In this document: positions 46,025 through 57,244 of the stretch, one piece after another
Position numbering within the stretch: the stretch's first letter is position 1
Layout of the letters: every line of letters begins with the position of its first letter
NCBI GenBank assembly: GCA_907165275.2
Contig: OU015654.1
Span: 389,501 to 453,500, forward strand
Origin: Zygaena filipendulae
Taxonomy: Eukaryota; Arthropoda; Insecta; Lepidoptera; Zygaenidae
DNA length: 64,000 nucleotides
Direction: 5' to 3'
Made by a program: the position numbers and the translations under genes
The notes under the pieces: generated by a model
What the model was told of the DNA's origin: nothing
The model's input: only the letters and a program-made list of their open reading frames with translations
Databases searched by the model: none

Positions 46025-47035
46025 ATAGATGATAAACTTAATTTTCAACCCCATATAAACCTACTTGCTACTAGAATAAGAAAGTTAATTTACATTTTTA
46101 AAACCTTACGTTATGTTACTGATTCGAAAACACTAAAAATAATTTATTTTTCTCTCTGTCAATCCCTCATTCTTTATTGTATTTCATCTTGGGGTGGATC
46201 TCCCAAAACTCATGTTAAGGATCGAGCGATCTCAAAGAGCACTGTTGAAAGTCAGCTTATTTCTGCCTTTTAGATTTCCCACAGCCGACCTCTACCGGGT
46301 TTGGAAAGTACTCACTGTTAGACAACTATTCATCATGTTCACCGTCTTGAAACAGCATTCGCAGTCATGCTTCGATCCCTCACTTTCACTTACTAGGCAT
46401 AAAAATATCTTTCCCACAAAAGCAGTACGAACCAGTTTTGCTCAAAGGTTCTTTAGCTTCTTGGGTCCAAAATTATATAATACTCTAAATAAGAAACTGA
46501 ACTTTTATTCACTAAGCAAATACGAATGCAAACACAAACTTACAGATTTTCTCAATAAACTTAACTATGATGACACTGAGGTTATGTTAATTATTGTCGG
46601 ATAATAAGAAAAGCAAAAGTGGTCATTGGACTTCTTTCATGATTGTAATTAGGTAATATGTTTGAGTGGGTAGACTTGTGGGTAGTAAAGCATTCGGTGC
46701 ACACACAGAAACACATGCTCACACTGACACACATGCACACACCGGACGCGCGCCGCCCTATCACACACACTTACACTATCACTCTCACAAATTCACCCAT
46801 GCACACGCTCATACTTAGAACTGTAAGTCTCTATCCCGGTTTATTTTTATTTTATATTTTGTACCTACTAATAATAGTTTTTAAGTTCGGGTCCTGGAGA
46901 CCTATAATACAGGTTATCCTAGATTAGGCTCCAGATCTCCTACTTTTCTTAATTAAAACACTCTTCATGTACTTAATTTGTGGAGATGAATAAATGATAT
47001 TATTATTATATTATTATTATTATTTAAATAGTTCT
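46025..47035 (+). pseudogene. 5'-truncated LINE (CR1/Jockey group), C-terminal RT end and 3' UTR
   Basis: 46150-46604 encodes the C-terminal part of a Pol related to that at 14640-15100 (SLCQSLILYCISSWGGS; then IERSQRALLKV, PFRFPTADLYR). One frameshift lies near 46200. The 3' UTR includes a CACACA-rich stretch (46700-46810) and ends AATAAATGATATTATTATTA near 47030. It separates array copies B and C. Confidence 0.78.
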
Positions 47036-47039
47036 ATTT

Positions 47040-47363
47040 ATTGGTGATGTCATAAACAATTTTAAAATATTTATAAAAATAACAATAATAATAAATTTTT
47101 ATTGCAACTAAGAATTTTAAAAACATAAATATGTAACCCCATCTCCCAAACGAGGAAAACCTGTATTTTAGGAGGTAGTGTCTTCAGAATTATTACAAAA
47201 TAACAACGTAATGCACATTTTTTTTAAATGTAGTAAGACAGTAATTTTTTAACAAGTACCTATTTAAGTTAATAGCGAGCATAAAATAATGCCACCGACA
47301 CAGGTTATAGTTATTATAAAGTTGTTTTTCCTTAAAATACCAACTGAAACAATAATAATAATA
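47040..47363 (-). repeat. Shared 3' flank of the array unit, copy C
   Basis: TATTGCAACTAAGAATTTTA, CCCATCTCCCAAACGAGG, GGAGGTAGTGTCTTC match 51130-51410 and 52930-53210 closely. Confidence 0.75.
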
Positions 47364-47686
47364 GGGATGTTGACTACTATTGAAAATCAAAATTCTAATT
47401 AGTCCGTCAGTTAGAAAATAAAAAAACAATAGACACGTATATTTTGCTTTTTTAAATAAATTAAAATATACAGAGATAAAGCGCATTAAAGTTTAGGATG
47501 AGGAGGTCGTGACGTCACTAACCACAAAACGGCCATACAAACTGTCAGAATAGTGACGTCACGCGAAATTTCAACTCAATATATCGCCGTTATATTTTGA
47601 TTACGTAAAAAAAGAAAAAATACGTGTCCAATATTTTTTAATAATCTACAAGACGGACTAAAAAATAAAAATTAGTCAACATGCCC
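47364..47686 (+). mobile_element. CRE-bearing MITE, copy f, inserted in the array
   Basis: GGGATGTTGACTACTATTGA start, GTCAACATGCCC end, TGACGTCA at 47510-47517 and 47554-47561. The uninterrupted target is seen before copy G (CAATAATGCTAAACAGAG), which proves the insertion and its borders to within a few bases. Confidence 0.92.
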
Positions 47687-47689
47687 ATT

Positions 47690-48569
47690 AATGCTAAACA
47701 GAGATTTCCATTAGTTTTTTTCTTCCACGAGTAGTGCGCTGGCGCACAATGGCGTTCCTTCGTTATCGTTCGTTCTCAATAGGTGCTCCGAATAAAGTAT
47801 TTTTTAACAACGTGTGTTTCCGAAGTTCTTTATCTATTTTAGTTCGTCGTAATTTGAGACGAACACTTGCCGCTGTAGGTTGGAGTGACTCAACGATCTG
47901 GTTAATGTTCTCGACAGGAATCAAGCCTAGATGGGGTTGGCTCCAGTCCAGTTCCACCGGTGCGTTCAGACTGAGGGCCGATGAATGTTGTGATGGACAA
48001 GCTGAGACCGATGCATCAGAACCAAAGTACGATGTTAAGAGGTTGTCGATGCTTATATTTAAGTCATCTGGATCACAGTTACTTTTGACTGGCAAGTTAT
48101 TCCGATGTAAGTCATCTACATTTGTTTCTGTCTGGCATTTTGTTGGTATCAAATTAAATATTCTTTCTAACTCTTCTGCAAACGAGTTTGAGGGACTTTC
48201 CTCTGACAACGTGCAGCTGCTTAGTTCCCTCTCAATTGAATTCAAGCTCACCTGGAATTTTGCTGATGAAATAGCTCCCTGGTCTAACTGAACTTGGTCC
48301 GAGATCACCTGACTATTCACTGATGAAGTAATTTCCTGGTCAAATTCAACCAGATTGGAGTTTATCTGACTCTCCGCTGACGTCGATTTGATAATGATTA
48401 AGTCCTCTTTGCTGATACTGTCGTGATGCTCTGATTAAACTTCTTCGGCTGATCTCTGACAGGGTATTGATGCATCAGTCTAACTCTGATGAAGTCAAGC
48501 CTTCCAAGCTTTTTCTGATATTGTCCTGATGCTCCGATTAAACGCTTCTAAATTAATCTGGTTTTTAAC
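47690..48569 (-). pseudogene. Array copy C, start codon deleted
   Basis: The frame from about 48390 to the TAA at 47765-47763 is open and aligns with copy G (SQVISDQVQLDQGAISS, VELDWSQPHLGLIPVENINQ). Compared with G, a 7-bp deletion (GCAAAG..AGGACTTA) removes the ATG region. The terminal GAA codon of copy A is TAA here, but the basic tail codons follow in frame after it. The upstream region is cut off at GTTTTTAAC. Confidence 0.82.
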
Positions 48570-48605
48570 ATATTTATAAAAATAACAATAATAATACATC
48601 TTTTA

Positions 48606-49337
48606 TCTGTTCCTTCACTATCATTCGTTCTCAATAGGTGCTCGGAATAAAGTATTTTTTAATAACGTGTGTTTCCGCAGTTCTTTATCTATTTTAGTTC
48701 GTCGTAATTTGAGACGAACACTTGCCGCTATAAATTGGAGTGACTCAACGATCTAGTTGATGTCCTCGTCAAGAATCAAGCCTAGATGGGGTTGGCTCCA
48801 GTCCAGTTCCACCGGTGCATCTAGACTTAGAGCCGATGAATGTTGTGGTGGACAAGCTGAGACCGATGCATCAGAACCAAAGTACGATGTTAAGAGGTTG
48901 TCGATGCTTATATTTAAGTCATTTGGATCACAGCTACTTTTGACTGCATTTGTTTCTGTCTGGCATTTTGTGGGTATTAAATTAAATATTCTTTCCAATT
49001 CTTCTGCAAACGTGCTCGATGGACTTTCCTCTGGCAACGTGCAGCTGCTTAGTTCCCTCTCAATTGAATCCAAGCTCACCTGGAATTTTGCTGATGAAAT
49101 AGCTCCCTGGTCTTACTGAACTGAGTCCGAGATCACCTGACTATTCACTGATGAAGTAATTTCATGTCAAATTCAACCGGATTGGAGTTTATCTGACTCT
49201 CCGCTGACGTCGATTCGACAATGATTAAGTCCATCTCACTCTTTGCTGATACTGTCTTGATGCTCTGATTAAACTTCTTCGGCTGATCTCTGAAAGGGTA
49301 TTGATGCGTCAGTCTGACTTTGATCAAGTCAAGCCTT
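48606..49337 (-). pseudogene. Array copy D, two nonsense codons, both ends clipped
   Basis: Stops at 49115-49113 (TTA to TAA in QLDQG) and 48755-48753 (CAG to TAG after DEDIN). The 3' end joins copy C's flank at an abrupt break, and the 5' end breaks off in GTCAAGCCTTAATTGACG. Nearly identical to copy E with an 847-bp offset. Confidence 0.85.
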
Positions 49338-49395
49338 AATTGACGATAATAATAATTATAATGATCCAATTGAAATAATAATAATTATTATAATG

Positions 49396-50184
49396 CTAAA
49401 CAGAGATTTCCATCAGTTTTTTTCTTCCACGGGTGGTGCGCTGGTACACCATAATGTTTCTTCATTATCGTTCGTTCTCAAAAGGTGCTCGAAATAAAGT
49501 ATTTTTTAATAACGTGTGTTTCCGAAGTTCTTTATCTATTTTAGTTCGTCGTAATTTGAGACGAACACTTGCCGCTATAAATTGGAGTGACTCAACGATC
49601 TAGTTGATGTCCTCGTCAAGAATCAAGCCTAGATGGGGTTGGCTCCAGTCCAGTTCCACCGGTGCATCTAGACTTAGAGCCGATGAATGTTGTGGTGGAC
49701 AAGCTGAGACCGATGCATCAGAACCAAAGTACGATTTTAAGAGGTTGTCGATGCTTATATTTAAGTCATTTGGATCACAGCTACTTTTGACTGCATTTGT
49801 TTCTGTCTGGCATTTTGTGGGTATTAAATTAAATATTCTTTCCAATTCTTCTGCAAACGAGCTCGATGGACTTTCCTCTGGCAACGTGCAGCTGCTTAGT
49901 TCCCTCTCAATTGAATCCAAGCTCACCTGGAATTTTGCTGATGAAATAGCTCCCTGGTCTTACTGAACTGAGTCCGAGATCACCTGACTATTCACTGATG
50001 AAGTAATTTCATGTCAAATTCAACCGGATTGGAGTTTATCTGACTCTCCGCTGACGTCGATTCGACAATGATTAAGTCCATCTCACTCTTTGCTGATACT
50101 GTCTTGATGCTCTGATTAAACTTCTTCGGCTGATCTCTAAAAGGGTATTGATGCGTCAGTCTGACTTTGATCAAGTCAAGCCTT
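49396..50184 (-). pseudogene. Array copy E, duplicate of D
   Basis: Same stops as D at +847 bp (49962-49960 and 49602-49600). Only a handful of base differences are visible. Unlike D it keeps the 3' part, including the TAA and the in-frame remnant of the basic tail. Confidence 0.87.
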
Positions 50185-50242
50185 AATTGACGATAATAAT
50201 AATTATAATGATCCAATTGAAATAATAATAATTATTATAATG

Positions 50243-51113
50243 CTAAACAGAGATTTCCATCAGTTTTTTTCTTCCACGGGTGGTGCGCTGGTACACCATA
50301 ATGTTTCTTCATTATCGTTCGTTCTCAAAAGGTGCTCGAAATAAAGTATTTTTTAATAACGTGTGTTTCCGAAGTTCTTTATCTATTTTAGTTCGTCGTA
50401 ATTTGAGACGAACACTTGCCGCTATAGATGGGAGTGACTCAACGATCTGGTTAATATCCTCGTCAGGAATCAAGCCTAGATGGGGTTGGCTCCAGTCCAG
50501 TTCCACCGGTGCGTTCAGACTGAGGGCCGATGAATGTTGTGATGGACAAGCTGAGACCGATGCATCAGAACCAAAGTACGATGTTAAGAGGTTGTCGATG
50601 CTTATATTTAAGTCATCTGGATCACAGTTACTTTTGACTGGCAAGTTATTCCGATGTAAGTCATCTACATTTGTTTCTGTCTGGCATTTTGTTGGTATCA
50701 AATTAAATATTCTTTCTAACTCTTCTGCAAACGAGTTTGAGGGACTTTCCTCTGACAACGTGCAGCTGCTTAGTTCCCTCTCAATTGAATTCAAGCTCAC
50801 CTGGAATTTTGCTGATGAAATAGCTCCCTGGTCTTACTGAACTGGGTCCGAGATCACCTGACTATTCACTGATGAAGTAATTCCCTGGTCAAATTCAACC
50901 GGATTGGAGTTTTTCTGACTCTCCGCTGACGTCGATTCGACAATGATTAAGTCCATCTCGCTCTTTGCTGATACTGTCTTGATGCTCTGATAAAACTTCT
51001 TCGGCTGATCTCTGACAGGGTATTGATGCATCAGTCTAACTCTGATGAAATTAAGCCTTCCAAGCTTTTTCTGATATTGTCCTGATGCTCCGATTAAACG
51101 CTTCCAAAATAAT
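50243..51113 (-). pseudogene. Array copy F, one internal nonsense codon
   Basis: Its first 200 bp are nearly the same as E's, but the body matches copy C (VDDLHRNNLPVKSN present). It has the shared TTA-to-TAA stop (50836-50834). 50800-50312 and 51031-50834 are open on either side. It keeps the ATG-region sequence AGCGAGATGGAC and ends upstream at GTTTTTAACG, without the conserved promoter region. Confidence 0.85.
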
Positions 51114-51129
51114 TTTGTTTTTAACGTAA

Positions 51130-51414
51130 TATTTATAAAAATAACAATAATACATCTTTATTGCAACTAAGAATTTGAAAAACATAAATAAGTTACCCCA
51201 TCTCCCAAACTAGGAAAACCTGTATTTTAGGAGGTGGTGTCTTCTGCTTGATTACAAAATAACAACGTAATGCACATTTTTTTAAAATGTAGTAATACAG
51301 TAATTTTTGAACAAGTACCTATTTAAGTTATTAGCGAGCATGAAATGATGCCATAGACACACGTTATAGTTATTATAAAGTTTGTTTTCCTTAAAACACC
51401 AACTGAAACAATAA
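51130..51414 (-). repeat. Shared 3' flank of the array unit, copy G
   Basis: TTATTGCAACTAAGAATTTG to CACCAACTGAAACAATAATG, matching 47040-47363 without the MITE. Confidence 0.78.
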
Positions 51415-51485
51415 TGCTAAACAGAGATTTCCATCACTTTTTTTCTTCCACGGGTAGTGCGCTGGCGCATAATGGCGTCTCTTCG

Positions 51486-52103
51486 TTATCGTTCGTTCTC
51501 AATAGGTGCTCGGAATAAAGTATTTTTTAATAACGTGTGTTTCCGCAGTTCTTTATCTATTTTAGTTCGTCGTAATTTGAGACGAACACTTGCCGCTGTA
51601 GGTTGGAGTGACTCAACGATCTGGTTAATGTCCTCGTCAGGAATCAAGCCCAGATGGGGTTGGCTCCAGTCCAGTTCCACCGGTGCATCTAGACTTAGAG
51701 CCGATGAATGTTGTGGTGGACAAGCTGAGACCGATGCGTCAGAACCAAAGTACGATGTTAAGAGGTTGTCGATGCTTATATTTAAGTTATCTGGATCATA
51801 GCTACTTTTGACTGCATTTGTTTCTGTCTGGCATTTTGTGGGTATTAAATTAAATATTCTTTCTAATTCTTCTGCAAACGTGGTCGATGGACTTTCCTCT
51901 GGCAACGTGCAGCTGCTTAGTTCCCTCTCAATTGAATCCAAGCTCACCTGGAATTTTGCTGATGAACTAGCTCCCTGGTCTAACTGAATTAGGTCCGAGA
52001 TCACCTGACTATTCACTGATGAACTAATTGCCTGGTCAAATTCAACTGGATTGGAGTTTATCTGACTCTCCGCTGACGATGATTCGACAATGATTAAGTC
52101 CAT
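51486..52103 (-). CDS. Array copy G: unrecognised protein, 205 residues, lacks the arginine-rich tail
   Basis: Open from the first ATG (52103-52101, context GCGAGATGG), at the position homologous to copy A's start. It has fewer of the TSS/VELDQ repeats than A (SAESQINSNPVEFDQAISSS and QVISDLIQLDQGASSS units), then AEELERIFNLIPTK, a shorter acidic part and VELDWSQPHLGLIPDEDINQ. It ends IENER at TAA, where A reads on into RERRNAVRRR. Codons after the stop would still read a basic RRDAIMRQRTTRGRKK in frame. Upstream sequence with the possible 59-bp intron (52214-52272) is preserved, so it could be expressed. Function unknown. It could also be a young pseudogene. Confidence 0.6.
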   Translation of the reverse strand: MDLIIVESSSAESQINSNPVEFDQAISSSVNSQVISDLIQLDQGASSSAKFQVSLDSIERELSSCTLPEESPSTTFAEELERIFNLIPTKCQTETNAVKSSYDPDNLNISIDNLLTSYFGSDASVSACPPQHSSALSLDAPVELDWSQPHLGLIPDEDINQIVESLQPTAASVRLKLRRTKIDKELRKHTLLKNTLFRAPIENER

Positions 52104-52213
52104 CTCGCTCTTTGCTGATACTGTCTTGATGCTCTGATTAAGCTTCTTCGGCTGATCTCTGACAGGGTGTTGATGCGTCAGTCTGACTCTGATGATGCCT
52201 TCCAAGCTTCTTT

Positions 52214-52620
52214 CTGATACTATCCAGATGTTTCGATTAAACTCTTCCAAATTAATCTGGTTTTTAACTCACAACGCACTGGGTACACGTTCGAATTCAA
52301 CCTGACTAAAGGCAGTCTTACTTCTCGGCACTAACGTAGTGATCGACTTGTTCTAACCGCACTCGACACTACACTACACAGATGTCTTTTCACGAATGGT
52401 ATTATTCAAAAAGATGTTACTGCTAGTGCGTCAGTATAGCAAATGGCAATTTTCTGTAAGCGCAGAGAGCAATTAACAATACCTATTAATTTACAGGTAG
52501 TTTTTTTTTTTTTATGAGTCGATAGGTAGACCTAAAACACTTTAGCCGTTACTTAGGACAGTATAGCTATCAAGAAAAAAAAAACAGAGAACATTAGGTA
52601 AATGAGCAGGTAATGCTAAC
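52214..52620 (-). promoter_or_regulatory. Conserved 5' region of copy G
   Basis: Matches 43614-44040 upstream of copy A, including GTGAGT (52272-52267), the AG at 52214, GGTTAGAACAAGTCGATCAC and GCTATACTGACGCACTAGC on the minus strand. Preservation only before the two open copies and copy H suggests a real upstream region. Confidence 0.5.
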
Positions 52621-52925
52621 CATAAATAAAGTACTTAGGTACTTAATTGAAAATAAATTTATCATAATAATTATTTAAAATTATATTATATTAATAATGT
52701 TTTATGTGATCAAAGTTGTGATTAGTGGATGCTTTAGTTAAATACAAGATCCTTGTCAAAAAGTTCTATGCAGTTTTTTTCATTTATGTACTCATCCCAT
52801 CTATTAACAAAAATAGTTCGATGATGTATCTTTCTGGATATAAATACTTATACGGTTACTTGTTTGTATTGATGTATTGTATATGCGTTAACATACACTA
52901 TTTTAATATGTTTATAAAAAAATAT
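52621..52925. other. Duplicated intercopy flank
   Basis: Matches 44250-44870 in outline (GTGATTAGTGGATGC, AAAAATAGTTCGATGATGTA), but without the U2-like insertion and the Helitron-like element. It shows that the duplicated unit includes the far flank. Confidence 0.6.
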
Positions 52926-53219
52926 ATTAATAAAAGTTTATTGCGACCAACAATATGAAAAACATAATTATTTAACCCCATGTCCCAAACTAGGAAAAAC
53001 CTGTATTTTTCGAGGTAGTTAGTGTCTTCAGAATGATAACACAATTAAAAAAAATTGCACAAAATTGCTAAAATGTAGGAAGAAAGCAATTTTTAAATTT
53101 TTTTAGCAAGTGTTTAAGTCAAAAGCGAGCATAAGATGCTGCCACAGACACGGATTAATTAAAGTTATAATCCATTTTATTTTCCTTGAAATACTAAAAG
53201 AAACAATAACAATTAATGC
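52926..53219 (-). repeat. Shared 3' flank of the array unit, copy H
   Basis: TTTATTGCGACCAACAATAT, CCCATGTCCCAAACTAGG, GTGTTTAAGTCAAAAGCGAG. More diverged than the C and G flanks, closer to A and B. Confidence 0.68.
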
Positions 53220-53876
53220 TTAATATAGATTTCCATCAGTTTTTTTTTTCCACGATTCACCACTCACCGGCGCACAATTACGATCCTTCGCTCTCTTTCG
53301 TTTTCAATAGGTATTTGAAATAAAGTATTTTTAATAAAGTGTGTTTCCGAAGTTCTTTATTTATTTTAGCACGTCGCAATTTGCAACAAAATTTGCTACC
53401 GAAGGTTGGACTGACTCAAATATCTGGTCAGTGTCCTTGTCAGGAATCAAGCCTAGATGGGGTTGACTCCAGTAAAGTTCCACAGATGCGTTCAGAGTCA
53501 GACGAAGGGCCCATGATCGTTATGGTCAGCGATTAGTAACCAATGGATCACAACCAAAGTATGATGTCAACAGATTGTCGATGCTTATATTTAGGTCATC
53601 TGAATCACATCTAGTTTTCCTTTTGACTGGCAAGTTACTGTTATTCCGATGTAAGTCATCTTTGTTTGATTCCATCTGAAATATTGATATTAAATTACAT
53701 CCGTTCTAACTCTTCTGCAAACGAGCATAACTAGCTTCTTTTAACAACGTGCAGCTGCTTAGTTCCAACTCAATTGAATTCAGGCTCACCTCACTTTTCG
53801 CTGATGAATTAGCTCCCTGGCCTAACTGAACTGAGTCCGAGATCACCTGGCTTTTCGCTGTCGAAGTAATTACCTG

Positions 53877-55467
53877 TGGCGCTAGGATGCGTGCCACGAT
53901 ATATTTATCACACGAAAGATAAAATTGTCGATACGACATATATTTGTGGGCGTCCAAGCAAAAAGGTTCAATAGTGGGGTATTGAGTTAAGACTAGATTC
54001 GGTATCTAGAATAATCAATTGATAGTAAAAATTGAAAAAATATTCAAAAACTGGCACATATTTTTTTATTAGGCATGTGATTCTGGAATAAGCTTTATTT
54101 TTATATATTATTGTAGATTAAGGTATTTTATGAAATTGTAAATAATTGAGCATTTATTAATATAATCAATTAAAATCGCGGAAGTATTTTTTTCACTCAA
54201 CTTTACAAAAGTCTTATATCTCGGAAGAAGGAGCCTTTTTGCTTGTACGCCCACGTTTATCACCGTGACAAGAAATGACAAAAAATTTAGTTTTTGGCAG
54301 GAACCATAGATGGCGGTTTCATCATTTATTTTCGTGGCGATTAAAACAATTTTAAAAGTAGATTCTGTTGTGCTTATGAAATTTCTTAAAAGTTAATAGT
54401 TCCTAACTAATTTTAGAAAAGTTCTAAAATCCTTTTCTAACCGCGATAGACGCCATAAGGCAGTCGCAAGTAGGTAAATAAATAAAAAATACCTATACAT
54501 ATACAAAAAATTTACACTAAAGTTTGATTGCTTTAGCAGATAAGATAAATGGGAAGAATTTATAAACTACCTACTTTGATGGTCCCCCTGTTATATTACA
54601 CGAATCAATTTCGGGGTTCCCGCAGGAACTCTTCGTGTCAGGAGGAAAATCCTATTTCCTATTCTAACGGCCGTACTCAGAGTCGTTTCAATGATTACTT
54701 GATTTTAAGTAAAGATTTTAAAAACAAATCTACCGCACTCTTTCAGAGACGTTCATTAAATTAATGTTAATTGAAATTCAAATAATTAAATTTAATATAA
54801 TATATTAGTAGATATTATATATCAGTATAATATTACTCAGGGATAATTGGAAATTTATAGATTTTAAGAATATCAATTTGAAGATTTTACTTTTTGAATT
54901 TAATTTATTTAATATAATTTATTTATTTAATTTAATTTATTTAATATAATTTATTTATTTAATTTAATTTATTTATTTAATTTAATTTATTTGATGCAAT
55001 TTATTTATTTAATTTAATTTACTGAATTTAATTTATTTAATTTAATTTTTGTTAAATTTTATGGGTTATTTTCCTGATATAAATGAATTTTAATTTAATT
55101 TAATACTACTACTTTGCATTTTTTTTTAATATTATATATATTATTAATATTGAATTCTGATTGATTTATAATAAAGTAATACCATGTTATTCGCAATTAA
55201 GAACGAATTTTCATTTTATCGCGCTCACCAATCGTCGACGATAAAAATGTGAGAAAACAACGACAAAGTAGACAAAAACACATTCAAAAGTGCCGCATGT
55301 TAGGGATTGTCGACAATTTTATCATATATCGTTTTCTGCCATACAAACATTTTTTGCTGCCATGTTACCACTGGTAGACAAAACGATATAAGTACGAGTT
55401 TGTCGTCGAGAATCGATAAAAGGGCTCGATAAAATTTTGTCATGTGCCGCATCTTAGCTCCGCAGGT
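53877..55467. mobile_element. 1.6-kb insertion in copy H, possible TIR element
   Basis: Both ends carry related inverted words (CTAGGATGCGTGCCAC at left; GTGCCGCATCTTAGCTCC at right). Another GTGCCGCATGTTAGGG lies at about 55291, so a smaller element may be nested. No coding sequence of note and no clear target duplication. Family unknown. Confidence 0.55.
54890..55065. repeat. AT-only minisatellite
   Basis: Runs of TTTAATTTAATTTATTTAAT-type units with irregular period, inside the insertion that splits copy H. Confidence 0.8.
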
Positions 55468-55675
55468 CTGATTCAACCGGTTCGAAGTTTATCTGACTTT
55501 CCCCTGATGGCAATTCCACACTGCAGTCGGTCTCTGTGTAGAATGATCCTTTCAATTTTGGTATTCGGTGCTGATAGTATTGTTGATTTTGCCTGAATTC
55601 AAGTTCATCTCGCTCTTTGCTAATATTGTCTTGATGCTCTGTTCAAACTTCTCGTCACTCAAGCTTTTCCTACTT

Positions 55676-55911
55676 GGCCCTTATTCACTATGACCAACAA
55701 CATTCCTTGCCCATAACGCGCATCCCAAAAACACAATCCAAAACGCTCCAGATGCAAAAATATAAGAAATTTATATTCTTTATGGAAAAAAAAAATCTTG
55801 TAAATGTATTTTTTTAAAATGTTAAAGTGAAACTTCTTTGAACACGAGGGAAAAGCAATTTAAGTGGCACCTTATCTTACCGCGACGCGTTATGGTCATA
55901 GCGAATCTGTC
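55676..55911 (+). mobile_element. MITE of the GGGCCC-TTATTCACTATGACC family, inserted in copy H
   Basis: GGCCCTTATTCACTATGACC at left, CGTTATGGTCATAGCGAATC at right, with the shared TTGCCCATAACGCGCATCCC block. It separates copy H's coding remnant from its upstream region. Confidence 0.82.
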
Positions 55912-55915
55912 AGAG

Positions 55916-56160
55916 GACAGGGTATTATTATTTAAAAAGATATGTTACTGCTAGTGAGTCAGTATAGCACAATATGGTTTTTTTTTTCTGAAGGCAGAGA
56001 GCAATAAACAATATTAATTTCTAGGTAAGTAGTTATTTTTTTCTACCTGTTGATAGGAGACCCAACACTTAGCTGTAATTTTGGTCAGTACAGCCATTGA
56101 GAAAAAAAAACCGATGACGTTAGGTAAATAAATGAGCAGGTACACTAATTTGTCATAATA
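55916..56160 (-). repeat. Conserved upstream region of copy H
   Basis: ATGTTACTGCTAGTGAGTCA, AATTTCTAGGTAAGTAG and GACGTTAGGTAAATAAATGA match the regions upstream of A and G. This is the right end of the array. Confidence 0.65.
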
Positions 56161-56380
56161 ATTACCTATTTAAAACTACCGAAATGTTTTATTTGTTCAA
56201 ATCTCTAATTATTGATTTTGCTTAGCTTCCATCCGTCAAGACCGTACCGTGCTTTTGGAACTTCGGTCCAAAATATTGTCGTCAGCAACTACCTAAATGA
56301 TCTTAATTATGTCAAGTTACGAATTTTAATAAGTAAAAATAGGTAATAAAAGATTGATTCAGTTATTGTAATTTGTTAAT
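56161..56380. other. Non-coding, nothing recognised
   Basis: No family or frame seen. Confidence 0.3.
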
Positions 56381-56588
56381 TTACTCTCGCGCTGCACCAG
56401 TTATCGAACGGCAGCCATTTTAACTATTTCAAGAGTAGATTCTGAAGTTTAATTGTGTGCAATCTTATACAGACGCATTACTTAAGACAGCAGCTTAGAT
56501 GTCTACGATTTTTTTCCCCTCGCAAAAAGCAAGCGTGACCGTTAATTGATAATGTGAAATAAATGATTCTATTCTATTCTATTCTATG
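56380..56588 (+). mobile_element. CR1-like LINE 3' end
   Basis: GTGACCGTTAATTGATAATG then AAATAAATG and (ATTCT)4 at 56565-56588. A short-repeat tail of this kind is typical of CR1-clade LINEs. Confidence 0.55.
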
Positions 56589-57244
56589 TACGAATGAGAT
56601 GGGTACTTCAGAGATTTATGTAGTGTAGTGCCATTAAAAGCCAAAAGTAGCAATAGCGCGCCACAATCGGCTATCATTCACTTTACACTTTACGACTACA
56701 ATTTTATCACTGCTACCCACCTTCGGCGGGAACTATAAAAAAATATTATTGCCACCGTAACACCATTGAAATTCGCTCGATGAGACCGCGTCGATACAAA
56801 TAATAGTCGTAAAAGTATCGTGTTGTAACATGATAAGACTCACCTTTAACGCGAACGTAGACGTGTAAAAAAATGAAATACGTCGTAAAAATATTGTCTA
56901 TGAAAGAAAAATATACACTCGATTTGCATAAAATTGCGTTTAGGTTGGTTTCGTTAGGTATCTATTTTCCTTTTGTTTATTCAAATTATACGCTATTCTG
57001 TAGTCTGGTTATTAGATTATATTGTAGATAAGGTTGTTGTGATCGAAACACACCTGAAGCTTGCCCTATAATTTACAGTCTGTTTTCGTTAATGAATTTT
57101 TTTTCTTTGCTATTCTCGTTGTTAGTGAATTCACAAGTATATAAAAAGAACAAAATTAAAAGAAACAGATAAAAAACTGAGATAACAAAGATATTATTAA
57201 AATTGGTCTACTTATTTGTTGTATGCTTTATGTAACATTAAATA
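56589..57244. other. Unassigned stretch
   Basis: 56630-56860 is not clearly repetitive. No coding frame. Confidence 0.3.

Larger units (their letters stand above)
53220..55675 (-). pseudogene. Array copy H, split by an inserted element and frameshifted
   Basis: The 3' part (53220-53876) and 5' part (55468-55675) together make one copy. The junction bases, when joined, give ATTACCTGGTCTGATT, matching the uninterrupted paralogue ATTCCCTGGTCAAATT. The 3' part has several shifts and lacks a clear DWSQPHL frame. The 5' part is cut by a MITE at 55676. Confidence 0.8.

Noticed and set aside
47734..50840. Plus-strand open frames repeated across the array
   Set aside because: They are mirror frames of the minus-strand family and carry the same breaks; conservation follows from duplication.
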